Shown here: positions 15,432 to 23,786 of the stretch, piece by piece
Layout: the number at the start of each line of letters is the position of its first letter
Numbering within the stretch: the first letter of the stretch is position 1
From: Planctomycetota bacterium
GTDB lineage: Bacteria > Planctomycetota > UBA1135
DNA length: 39,635 bases
Direction: 5' to 3'
Assembly: GCA_024275135.1 (NCBI GenBank)
Contig: JAJRZS010000051.1
Coordinates: 1-39,635 of the forward strand
Notes under the pieces: generated by a model
Told to the model about the DNA's origin: nothing
The model's database searches: none
What the model saw: only the letters and a program-made list of their open reading frames with translations
Translations under genes and position numbers: made by a program

Positions 15432-17990
15432 ATGCAACCGGAACTCTGGACCCAAAAAACTCGCGAGGCTCTGCAGCAAGCGGAAAGCCTCACTCGTGAC
15501 CTCCATCATCGTGAGGTGATGCCTGCGCACCTGCTCTTGGCTTTGCTAAAACAAGAAAAAGGGCTTGTGCCATCCCTCCTTTCCCGCACTGGGGTAGCCC
15601 CAGCCTTGGCGGAATCCCTCGCCAATCAGGAGCTGCAGAAACTGCCAAAGGTGCAGGGAGGTGACATCTTGGCCTCCAAAGAGCTTGGCTATCTCCTCCA
15701 GGCAGCCGATGCTAGCCGCCAAGCGCAGGGGGATTCTTACCTCTCAACCGAACATCTGCTCATGGCCCTGGTGGCCTCTGACTCCCCGCTTGGCAAGGAA
15801 CTGCAGCAAAGTGGGGCCACTCCGGCCGCCGTGCGCGATGCCCTAGTGGCCATTCGTGGCGACCGCAAAGTGACCGATGACCACCCCGAGGAAGCCGATG
15901 AGGCCCTGGCCAAATACACCCAGGATCTCACCCACCTTGCCGCAGAAGGCAAACTCGATCCCGTCATCGGGCGCGACGAGGAAGTGCGGCGGGTCATGCA
16001 GATTTTGTCGCGCCGCACCAAAAACAATCCGGTTTTGGTGGGTGAACCTGGGGTTGGCAAAACGGCCGTGGTGGAAGGTCTGGCTCAACGCATCCTGTCG
16101 GGAGATGTGCCGACCGGGTTGGAAAAAAAGCGGTTGTTGGCTTTGGATTTGGGTGCCTTATTGGCCGGGGCGAAATATCGCGGTGAATTCGAAGAACGAC
16201 TCAAAGCGGTGCTGCGCGAGGTACAACAAGCCAACGGTTCCGTCATCCTCTTTATCGACGAGTTGCACACCATGGTTGGTGCCGGCGCCTCGGAAGGAGC
16301 GGTTGATGCTGCCAACCTGTTGAAGCCGGCCTTAGCGCGGGGTGAATTACGCTGCATTGGGGCCACCACCTATGAAGAGTATCGCCAATACATTGAAAAG
16401 GACGCAGCCCTTGAGCGGCGCTTCCAACCCGTGCGGGTCGAAGAACCCGATGTTGCCGACACTATCGCCATCCTCCGCGGTCTCCAAGAACGTTATGAGG
16501 TGCATCACGGGGTGAAAATTACGGACGCAGCCTTGGTTGCTGCGGCCAACCTCTCCCACCGCTACATCACCGAGCGCCAACTTCCCGATAAAGCCATTGA
16601 CGCCATGGATGAAGCCATGAGCCGTTTGCGGCTAGAGCTTGATTCCATGCCTGTGGAGTTGGACGCCTTGGAGCGCAAACTTCGCCGCATCCAAATTGAA
16701 CAGGCGGGACTTGAGGCCGAAGGTGGCCGTGATGCCGAGGCAAAAATCAAAGCTCTGGAAGCAACCCGAGCCGAAGTGGAGGAGCAAGCGCAGTCCTTGC
16801 GTGCTCGTTGGCAGAATGAAAAAGAGCAAGTGGATGCCATGAAAGAAGCCATGAGTGCGGTGGAAAAATTGCGCACCAAGGCCGAGCAACTGGAGCGTGA
16901 AGGAAACTTGGAGGAAGTCGGCAGAATCCGCTTTGGCGAGATTCCCGAGCTGGAAGCCAAGGCGGAAAAGGCCGCAGAGAAACTGCGGGAACTGCAAGGC
17001 GACCATCCGATTCTGCGCGAGGAGGTAGGCCCCAGCGAAGTAGCAGAAGTGGTTGCCAATTGGACAGGGATTCCTGTGGACCGGATGCTGGAAACAGAAC
17101 GTCAGCGTCTGCTGAAATTGGAGCAGCTCCTGCGCCAACATGTACTGGGACAAGAGGAAGCCGTATCTGCGGTTGCCGAAACGGTGCGTCGTGCGCGCGC
17201 GGGCTTGCAAGATGAAAACCGGCCGCTGGGAAGTTTCGTATTCCTCGGCCCCACCGGTGTCGGCAAGACGGAATTGTGCAAAGCCATTGCCACCGAGCTA
17301 TTTGGTGATGAAAAAGCCATGATACGCTTGGACATGTCGGAGTACCAAGAGAAACACACGGTTGCCCGACTGATTGGCGCGCCTCCGGGCTACGTTGGCC
17401 ATGAAGAAGGAGGTCAGCTTACGGAAGCTGTGCGACGCCATCCTTATGCTGTTATCCTCTTCGACGAGATTGAAAAAGCACATGCCGATGTGTTTAACAC
17501 CCTACTCCAGGTTTTGGATGATGGACGGCTCACCGATAGCAAAGGGCGAACTGTGGATTTCCGCAATACTTTGCTGGTGATGACCTCAAACATTCGCAGC
17601 CTGGAGCAGTTGAAAAACCACTTCCGGCCCGAATTCATCAACCGCATTGATGAGGTCTTGGTGTTCCACAACCTGTCGAAGGAGGTGCTCACTCAAATTG
17701 TCGATCTCCAAATCGACCAGCTCGCCCAGCGTTTGATGCGCAATACCCAGCTAGAGCTGCGCATCGACGAAGAAGCGCGGGAGTGGTTGGCCGAACGGGG
17801 CTACGATCCCGACTTTGGAGCGAGGCCGCTGCGCCGAGTCTTGCAACGGGAATTGCTGAATCCGCTGTCAGAAAAACTCCTCTGTGGCGAACTCGACGGG
17901 GTGCATGTGGTGAAAGTGGGAGTGCGTGACGGAGAATTGGCTTTGGACCCCATCCCAGCCAGCTCCGAAGCGTACAATCCAACAACGTGA
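15432..17990 (+). CDS. clpB: ClpB/Hsp100 disaggregase
   Basis: An 852-residue cytoplasmic AAA+ chaperone that works with DnaK to rescue aggregated proteins. ATG 15432 is preferred over the upstream TTG because [14 protein letters not shown] matches the family start. In order: two N-domain repeats (about 1-145); AAA-1 with Walker A GEPGVGKT (about 204-211) and Walker [11 protein letters not shown]; a coiled-coil middle domain (about 400-520); AAA-2 with Walker [15 protein letters not shown] and the pore loop [13 protein letters not shown]; and the C-terminal ARPLRR sensor-2 motif. Two oddities: the usual KAIDLVDEAA is [10 protein letters not shown], and between MTSN (sensor 1) and [11 protein letters not shown] only 10 residues are present where E. 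coli ClpB has about 29. The gene overlaps the ABC ATPase start by 4 bp. Confidence 0.95.
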   Translation: MQPELWTQKTREALQQAESLTRDLHHREVMPAHLLLALLKQEKGLVPSLLSRTGVAPALAESLANQELQKLPKVQGGDILASKELGYLLQAADASRQAQGDSYLSTEHLLMALVASDSPLGKELQQSGATPAAVRDALVAIRGDRKVTDDHPEEADEALAKYTQDLTHLAAEGKLDPVIGRDEEVRRVMQILSRRTKNNPVLVGEPGVGKTAVVEGLAQRILSGDVPTGLEKKRLLALDLGALLAGAKYRGEFEERLKAVLREVQQANGSVILFIDELHTMVGAGASEGAVDAANLLKPALARGELRCIGATTYEEYRQYIEKDAALERRFQPVRVEEPDVADTIAILRGLQERYEVHHGVKITDAALVAAANLSHRYITERQLPDKAIDAMDEAMSRLRLELDSMPVELDALERKLRRIQIEQAGLEAEGGRDAEAKIKALEATRAEVEEQAQSLRARWQNEKEQVDAMKEAMSAVEKLRTKAEQLEREGNLEEVGRIRFGEIPELEAKAEKAAEKLRELQGDHPILREEVGPSEVAEVVANWTGIPVDRMLETERQRLLKLEQLLRQHVLGQEEAVSAVAETVRRARAGLQDENRPLGSFVFLGPTGVGKTELCKAIATELFGDEKAMIRLDMSEYQEKHTVARLIGAPPGYVGHEEGGQLTEAVRRHPYAVILFDEIEKAHADVFNTLLQVLDDGRLTDSKGRTVDFRNTLLVMTSNIRSLEQLKNHFRPEFINRIDEVLVFHNLSKEVLTQIVDLQIDQLAQRLMRNTQLELRIDEEAREWLAERGYDPDFGARPLRRVLQRELLNPLSEKLLCGELDGVHVVKVGVRDGELALDPIPASSEAYNPTT

Positions 17991-18871
17991 TTCACTGCGA
18001 CAACGTCCGAAAAAGCTATGCCGCGCAGGAAGTCTTGCGCGGCGTAACTTTGCAAGTAGAGAATGGGGAAATCTTCGGCTTCGTCGGGCCGAATGGCGCC
18101 GGCAAAACCACTTTTTTGAAGTGTCTGCTCGGGATGTGTCGGCCGCAGCAAGGCAAGATTCAGATGGGCTCCATTGACGCCCGCCACGCACCTCTTGCCG
18201 TGCGCAAAATCTGCGCCTATGCGCCAAGTGAAACTTCGCTCTATGATTCCATGTCGGTTTGGAACTTGTTGGCTTTCGCCTTGGCCGGCTACCCCCAAGC
18301 CGACCTCCAACGCGCACGCCAACTTCTTGATCTTTATCAATTACCAAGCCGCCTCAAGGTGCGTGCTCTCAGCCATGGCATGAAGCGCAAATTGTTATTA
18401 GCGCAGGCGCTCGCCAGCCAAGCACCCATATTGTTGTTGGACGAGCCGATGGAGGGCTTAGATCCAGAAGCTCGTCGCTTGCTGGAGAGTCAGCTTCGCG
18501 CAGAGGCGGAGCAAGGGCGCACGATTTTGTTTAGTTCGCATGATCTTGCCAGCGTTGAACGTGTCTGCGACCGCGTTGCTTTTTTGCACCACGGCAAACT
18601 CCTTAGTTGCGATACGGTAGAAAATATTTTACATCAAACCGGCCATTTGCTGCAGATTCAACTGCGCACCCCATGTTGTAGAGAACAACTTCCCTCCCGA
18701 GAGGGTTGGCACTGGCGTGGGGCAAAACAACAATGGTCCTTGCAATACACAGGAAATTTGGAAGATGTCCTTGCCCAACTCTCCACTTTGCCCTTGCAAA
18801 GCCTGCGCGATGCATCGGGAAGCTTGGAAGAAGTTTTTGAGTCCTTGTACGGCACGGGAGTAGAGATCTGA
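17987..18871 (+). CDS. ABC transporter ATP-binding protein
   Basis: A 294-residue nucleotide-binding subunit. GTG 17987 is the start (GTGA overlap with clpB). Walker A is GPNGAGKT, the signature motif is LSHGMKRK (the second residue pair differs from the usual SGGM), Walker B is [12 protein letters not shown], and the H-loop is [14 protein letters not shown]. It belongs to the ABC-2 export type (NatA/CcmA-like), and the C-terminal 70 residues form the accessory region typical of this group. It energises the permease encoded 2 nt downstream. The substrate is unknown. Translational coupling to clpB is unusual and may place the exporter under stress control. Confidence 0.92.
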   Translation: MIHCDNVRKSYAAQEVLRGVTLQVENGEIFGFVGPNGAGKTTFLKCLLGMCRPQQGKIQMGSIDARHAPLAVRKICAYAPSETSLYDSMSVWNLLAFALAGYPQADLQRARQLLDLYQLPSRLKVRALSHGMKRKLLLAQALASQAPILLLDEPMEGLDPEARRLLESQLRAEAEQGRTILFSSHDLASVERVCDRVAFLHHGKLLSCDTVENILHQTGHLLQIQLRTPCCREQLPSREGWHWRGAKQQWSLQYTGNLEDVLAQLSTLPLQSLRDASGSLEEVFESLYGTGVEI

Positions 18872-18873
18872 TC

Positions 18874-19638
18874 ATGCTTTGGCGTCAATTTGTTCGTGAA
18901 CAACGCTTCCTCTGCCTGGGGTATTTCCTCCTACTCACCTTGAATCTCGTTGCTGGCACTTTCTATTGGCCCGACCTGCGAGATAACTTCCCAGAATTCA
19001 TCAAGCTGATTCCTCTGCAACCGCTGCAAGAATTTGTGCGCGCTTTTGAGCAACATGGATATTGGGCCTATTTTTGTGTGCAACAATTTTTCAAAGGAGC
19101 TGGCATGTTCGGCCTTGCCGCTGCTGGACTCATGGGCTCAGGCATTGTCGCCCGCGAAGTAGACCGCCGCACAATCGAACTCTTGTTGTCACGCCCCTAC
19201 TCGCGCGCGCGGATTTTGTTTACGCGCTGGCTAACCGGTGCAGTCCTACTTTTTATCCCTTTTCTGGCGACAGCTTGGATTGGCTTGCTGCTTGCACCTC
19301 AGGTCGATGAGCAAATTGATTTTTTCAGCATGCTTCAGGCTTCCTGCTATAGCTTTCTTTTCATTCTCACTTGCTTTACAGCGGCGATGGCTTTGTCCAC
19401 ACGCTGTAGCCATCAACTCAAAGCTGGCCTTTGGGTTTTGGGCTTCATGCTCATGCAGCTTGCCCTGTATATGATCGACCGGCTTTGGGATTACTCTCTT
19501 TACAACCTTATCGACCTAGATGTCGTTATGCCCATCGCCGCTGGTGTATTCCCCTGGTATTCTTGCGGCTGGCTGGTGGCAAGCATTATGCTTTTTTATG
19601 GTCTAGCCCTGTGGGGCTTTCGCAGCCGAGATTTTTAA
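18874..19638 (+). CDS. ABC-2 type transporter permease
   Basis: A 254-residue membrane protein with six predicted helices. The first is at about 12-32 (FLCLGYFLLLTLNLVAGTF), followed by GAGMFGLAAAGLMGSGIV. The diagnostic ABC-2 segment VAREVDRRTIELLLSRPYSR lies between helices 2 and 3, and the last helix is at the C-terminus before RSRDF. It pairs with the ATPase just upstream to form an efflux transporter of the NosY/YhaP-like group. Its stop lies 5 bp from the convergent GNAT gene end, leaving no room for a private terminator. Confidence 0.88.
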   Translation: MLWRQFVREQRFLCLGYFLLLTLNLVAGTFYWPDLRDNFPEFIKLIPLQPLQEFVRAFEQHGYWAYFCVQQFFKGAGMFGLAAAGLMGSGIVAREVDRRTIELLLSRPYSRARILFTRWLTGAVLLFIPFLATAWIGLLLAPQVDEQIDFFSMLQASCYSFLFILTCFTAAMALSTRCSHQLKAGLWVLGFMLMQLALYMIDRLWDYSLYNLIDLDVVMPIAAGVFPWYSCGWLVASIMLFYGLALWGFRSRDF

Positions 19639-19643
19639 CTCGC

Positions 19644-20789
19644 CTAATCGCGTAAGTCGCAATCGCCCTGGCAGTAAAACCAATTGCTGCCCTGCATCAC
19701 CGCAGCCAAAATTTCATAAGCTTCCTCGCTTTGTTCATAGGGATGGGAGCCTGGCATGGGCGTGCAAACTATGCGGTCGACACGCTCATAAGGGCTGCGG
19801 CGACCATGGCGGAAAGTGGCGAACACTTTATGTTCGATTTTCCCTTCCTGCAGAGAAAAGCGCAAGAAAGCACAACCAGAGGCACTCGCAAGCCGGCGTG
19901 CACCATCAAACAAGCCCCGAATGATGTCTTCTTGTTGCCCATGCCAGCAATCTAGAACCGTAGCCATCTTCACCCCTTCCAACTCCCATTCTCGCCATAC
20001 CAAATAGCCAACCAACCGTCCATCCCTACGGGCCGTCAAAATGCGGTGGGGCCAAAATGGGTTTTGCACATAACGCCAATTCAGTGTTTTGGAATCCCGC
20101 CAAAACACAACGGGGTAAAGGTTACGATACTGCTCCCACAAGGAATCGAATTCATGGTTGAACTCGGAAACCTCTTCGAACTCAAGAGGGCTCGGCTGGC
20201 GTTTCCAGCGCAGGCGATAGATGGGATCCAAGCACCTACTAAAAAGGCTACCGAAAAAGGAGCCCAAGCGATGGGTGAGTGCCGGTTTTAAGCTAAGAAC
20301 AAATTCCCAGCAAACCAATTCTAAAACAATCTGAAAACCAAACCAACGCTTGCCAATTTTGATTGCTTCGTCGCTCGATTGGCCACCATTGCTCCAGACG
20401 ATGCCCTCTTCATCGTTGACCGCGACACCAAAGCCTTGCATCACACTTTTGAATAATCGGCCACCGCCTCGCGCATCGGGATCCGAACTTGTTTCGCACA
20501 TGAGAATGCCGGGCACTTCGCGGCCCTCCACCCAAACCCTTTTGCGCACTCCCGTGGATGTTGATAGATATTTGCCGCTGCCCTTTTCCCGAGCCAAAAT
20601 ACCAAAAGGGGGACCAGCCGGGTTTTCCCAGTATTTCCACAAATAAGCCTCAAAACTTCGGTTTTGATGAAAAGCCCGGTTGTACAAATCGTTGATTGCA
20701 GGCCCATCCTCGCGCGTGGCGCGGACGAACTCCACCTGCTCGGTATCCTTCGGCCACCGGAAGTTGGGGATATACTCTCGAACATCCAT
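19644..20789 (-). CDS. GNAT-fold N-acetyltransferase-like protein
   Basis: A 381-residue protein. ATG 20789 is used; longer starts would run into the sulfatase-like gene. The N-terminal domain begins VEFVRATREDGPAINDLYNR, the opening of GNAT acetyltransferases, and continues with LAREKGSGKYLSTSTGVRK. The acetyl-CoA loop is probably SDPDARGGGRLFKSVM, with the R/Q-x-x-G-x-G/A pattern in altered form. A second half repeats a GNAT-like sheet (ILTARRDGRLVGYLVWREW). This two-lobed layout is seen in envelope-associated acyltransferases of the PVC group, but the substrate is unknown. Its start codon overlaps the start codon of the divergent sulfatase-like gene. Confidence 0.75.
   Translation of the reverse strand: MDVREYIPNFRWPKDTEQVEFVRATREDGPAINDLYNRAFHQNRSFEAYLWKYWENPAGPPFGILAREKGSGKYLSTSTGVRKRVWVEGREVPGILMCETSSDPDARGGGRLFKSVMQGFGVAVNDEEGIVWSNGGQSSDEAIKIGKRWFGFQIVLELVCWEFVLSLKPALTHRLGSFFGSLFSRCLDPIYRLRWKRQPSPLEFEEVSEFNHEFDSLWEQYRNLYPVVFWRDSKTLNWRYVQNPFWPHRILTARRDGRLVGYLVWREWELEGVKMATVLDCWHGQQEDIIRGLFDGARRLASASGCAFLRFSLQEGKIEHKVFATFRHGRRSPYERVDRIVCTPMPGSHPYEQSEEAYEILAAVMQGSNWFYCQGDCDLRD
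20771..20776 (+). promoter_or_regulatory. Possible -10 element for the sulfatase-like gene
   Basis: TATACT lies 11 nt before ATG 20788 and within the 5' coding end of the divergent GNAT gene. No convincing -35 is seen at 16-18 bp. If real, transcription would start within a few bases of the start codon. Confidence 0.3.
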
Positions 20790-22518
20790 GAGACGACTTT
20801 GCTTCCTGGTCTCGGCGCTCGCACTTGCCTCCGCCTTGCCTGCTTGCTGGCAAGCATGTGCCTTATCCTCTGCGGGTGGCTGGTTTGAGCTTGGCGACTC
20901 GCTGTTGTTCTGGCTCACTTGGGCTTCCAATCCGGGTGGATTGCGGCTTGTGGCGGCCGCGGTTTTAGCTTACCTGCTGTGGACGCTAGGCAACCGACAG
21001 TCTAACTCTGCCAGCTCCCCTTCCCGCATTCTGGGCTTTTTTTCCCACCCCATCTTTTGCGTAATATGCCTAGGCTTGGTCGCTCTCCCTCATGGGATGG
21101 TTGCTTTGCGCACCCCATCCACCCAAGAAAAGCCCGACGTCTTATTTATCCTGCTCGACACCGTTCGTCTCGACGCCATGGGCTGGGGTGGCTCCGAATT
21201 AAACACCACACCCAAACTCGATGCCTTAGCTCGCAAGGGTAGCGCCTTCACCCAGGCGATTACGCAAGCGCCCTGGACCAAACCGGCCATGGGCAGCCTG
21301 CTCACCGGTTTGGTACCAGGGGCCCATGGGGCAACTGCCAGGCGCTCTGCACTTCCTGCTAACAAGCGCACTTTGGCGGAAGCTTTTGCCGCTGCCGGTT
21401 ATCGCACAGCTGCTTTTAGCTCCAATCCAAATATCACTCCCGTCTTTGGCTTTGGCCAAGGCTTTCAATCCTTTACTAGTGATGCCCTAGCCATGGCAAA
21501 GCCCTTTCTAGAACAGGGCGAAGCATGGCTTCAACAAAGAAAATCTCAGGCCTCGTTTTTGTATTTGCATCTCAACGATGCCCACTATCCTTATGAACCG
21601 ATAGCCCCCTATGCCGGAATGTTTAACCACACGGGCATCTCCACCTCCCTAGATGGAGAAAAGGAACGCGCATTTCGCAACAGTCTCGGCAATGGTTTCA
21701 CCCCGCAGGAAGTGGAAAGCTTGCGCCTTTCTTATGCGGAAGAAGTCCGATATTTAGACGACCAAGTTGGCGACTTTGTAAACCGACAACTTGCCCAAAA
21801 CGACAATCTTCTCGTCGTCATTTGCGCCGACCATGGTGAAGAATTTTTGGAGCATGGTGACTTGGGCCACGGTCACTCGCTGCATGAGGAATTGGTGCGG
21901 GTGCCTTTGCAGTTTGCTTGGAGCGACGCTTTGGGCAAGCGCTTGGGCTTGGAGCCAGGGATTCACAAGGAACAAGTGCGCCATATCGATGTGCTGCCAA
22001 CCCTGTTGGAGTTGTGCGGTTTGGACTGGCCCGCTGCTGCCCAGGAATTGCAAGGTGAAAGCTTGGCTCCTTTTCTACGGGGGAAATCCCCGATTAACCC
22101 ACGTCTTGCCTTTGCCGAAACCGATTTTCTTGGTAGCCCGATCTCCGGTCCCGCCGGCCCCTTGCGTTGTTTGCGCACGCCGCAGTTCAAGTTGGTGCTA
22201 ACCGACCCCTGGTTTGAAGCCACTGCCAATCGTTTTTGGCTATTCAACTTGATTGCCGATCCGTCCGAACACCACAATCTCGCAGCGAAGAAGCCCGATC
22301 TTTTAAAAACCATGTGGCAACAGTTGCAGGCTACCTCTTGGCTACTCCCACGTACGCATATTCCAGATGAAGTGAAGACCACGGCCAAGCAACAAGCCGA
22401 CCTCAACCACCTTGGCTATGCAGAAACGGATTTTGACGAGCAGTTTGCGGAGGAACCCTATTTTGATCCGCTGGCGGTGCCGTGGTTGGAAATCCCCGAG
22501 CTAAGTCTGCCAGATTAA
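20788..22518 (+). CDS. Membrane-anchored sulfatase-fold (alkaline phosphatase superfamily) protein with Thr at the nucleophile position
   Basis: A 576-residue protein with hydrophobic segments in the first ~110 residues (LCFLVSALALASALPACW, LRLVAAAVLAYLLWTL, PIFCVICLGLVALPHGMVAL), then an extracytoplasmic sulfatase-fold domain. DVLFILLDTVRLDAMG is the first metal motif (DTVR type), and VVICADHGEEFLEHGD and GHGHSLHEELVRVPL are the later metal motifs. The region where true sulfatases carry C/S-x-P-S-R reads APWTKPAMGSLLTGLVPGAHG: Thr replaces the Cys/Ser converted to formylglycine, and the Arg is lost. Thr nucleophiles occur in phosphotransferases of this superfamily (LtaS, EptA). Phosphoester transfer or hydrolysis is thus as likely as sulfate-ester hydrolysis. 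Confidence 0.82.
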   Translation: MRRLCFLVSALALASALPACWQACALSSAGGWFELGDSLLFWLTWASNPGGLRLVAAAVLAYLLWTLGNRQSNSASSPSRILGFFSHPIFCVICLGLVALPHGMVALRTPSTQEKPDVLFILLDTVRLDAMGWGGSELNTTPKLDALARKGSAFTQAITQAPWTKPAMGSLLTGLVPGAHGATARRSALPANKRTLAEAFAAAGYRTAAFSSNPNITPVFGFGQGFQSFTSDALAMAKPFLEQGEAWLQQRKSQASFLYLHLNDAHYPYEPIAPYAGMFNHTGISTSLDGEKERAFRNSLGNGFTPQEVESLRLSYAEEVRYLDDQVGDFVNRQLAQNDNLLVVICADHGEEFLEHGDLGHGHSLHEELVRVPLQFAWSDALGKRLGLEPGIHKEQVRHIDVLPTLLELCGLDWPAAAQELQGESLAPFLRGKSPINPRLAFAETDFLGSPISGPAGPLRCLRTPQFKLVLTDPWFEATANRFWLFNLIADPSEHHNLAAKKPDLLKTMWQQLQATSWLLPRTHIPDEVKTTAKQQADLNHLGYAETDFDEQFAEEPYFDPLAVPWLEIPELSLPD

Positions 22519-23783
22519 AGGAACGCGGTTTTCCCAGGAACCGCCACTTCCACCTCGATACCAGGGCCAAACTGCCAGCTGTCGGGAGTAAGGTTTTGCT
22601 GCGATTCCAACGCCTGCTGCCAATGGATACGCTTCCCGGTGTAAGCGGACATCCGACCCATGATGGCTGCAAGGGTGCTGTGGGCCATTTTCACCCCTTG
22701 ATTCATCGCCGCACCCGCGCGAATGCTGGCAAACAAATCATCATGCTCGGTTTGATACATATTGTTGACTGGGCCTTCGTATTTCCAGGGACGTGCGCCT
22801 TTGATTTCAAAACGATTGGCCCAACCGTCAATCCAAGCGATGCCATCGGCGCCAATAATGCGATCTAAGTTTTCCGAATGACATCCATCTTGTTGCCGAG
22901 TTTGCAGGTGCCCCTGGGTGCCATCTTCCCACTCATAAACAACTCCAAAGTGATCGTAGATATTTCCATATTTGGAATCCGTACGCACTTGACGTCCTCC
23001 CATTGCGGTGGCGTGGATGGGCAAAGCATCGTTTTTCGCCCACAACAATTTGTCGACGGAATGAATGGCCTGTTCCACGATGTGATCCCCAGAAAAATTG
23101 GTGTAGTAGTACCAATTGCGTAGTTGGTATTCCAAGTCTGTCCAATCTGGTTTCCGTTCTTTGAACCAAACACCTCCAGCCAAATAAGTGGCGTAGACAT
23201 GACGCACATCCCCAATTCCACTCTCTTCGAGAATTCGCTTATATATGGCCCGGTAACCAAAGGCAGCACGCCAACAAAACCCGCTAGCAAGAGAAAGGCC
23301 CTTTTCTTTGGCTCGCTTGGCAGTTGCCAACACGGAACGCACACCTGGAGCGTCAACCGCTACGGGCTTTTCACAAAATACATGCTTGCCTGCATCGACA
23401 GCGGCGGCAAGGTGTTGAGGCCGGAAAACCGGTGGAGTTGCCAGCAACACCACGTCAACTTCGGAAATCACGTTTTGGAAGGCCTCAAAACCAACATGTT
23501 GACGGCTTGGGGGAACTTGCAAACGATCAGCAAAATATTCTTGAATACCCGCGAGGCTGGAAGCTAGCCGATCGGCAAACAAGTCTCCCATCGACCACAA
23601 CACAACTCCTGGGTCGGCCTGGATGGCCTGCATGGCCGCCCCCGTTCCTCGCCCTCCGCACCCGATTAAGCCAACGCGCAAACTCTCTCTGGCACCGGCA
23701 AAGGCCGTGGTTTGCAACAAGGGAAGGGCTACGATTCCAGCTGTGGTTTTCAAAAATTCGCGACGGGGGAGTTCTTTGGTCAT
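22515..23783 (-). CDS. TAT-exported Gfo/Idh/MocA family oxidoreductase
   Basis: A 422-residue protein. The N-terminus LPRREFLKTTAGIVALPLL is a twin-arginine signal (RRxFLK plus hydrophobic core, AFA cleavage), so the enzyme is exported folded with its cofactor. The Rossmann fold follows: LRVGLIGCGGRGTGA for NAD(P) binding, then the family signature KHVFCEKPVAVDAPGV with the EKP lysine, and GDHIVEQAIHSVDKLLW in the substrate domain. This subgroup is abundant in Planctomycetota and is linked to sugar or polyol turnover. It lies 3 nt downstream of the PVC fusion gene, so the two form an operon. Its 3' end overlaps the convergent sulfatase-like gene by 4 bp. Confidence 0.92.
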   Translation of the reverse strand: MTKELPRREFLKTTAGIVALPLLQTTAFAGARESLRVGLIGCGGRGTGAAMQAIQADPGVVLWSMGDLFADRLASSLAGIQEYFADRLQVPPSRQHVGFEAFQNVISEVDVVLLATPPVFRPQHLAAAVDAGKHVFCEKPVAVDAPGVRSVLATAKRAKEKGLSLASGFCWRAAFGYRAIYKRILEESGIGDVRHVYATYLAGGVWFKERKPDWTDLEYQLRNWYYYTNFSGDHIVEQAIHSVDKLLWAKNDALPIHATAMGGRQVRTDSKYGNIYDHFGVVYEWEDGTQGHLQTRQQDGCHSENLDRIIGADGIAWIDGWANRFEIKGARPWKYEGPVNNMYQTEHDDLFASIRAGAAMNQGVKMAHSTLAAIMGRMSAYTGKRIHWQQALESQQNLTPDSWQFGPGIEVEVAVPGKTAFL

Positions 23784-23786
23784 GGT

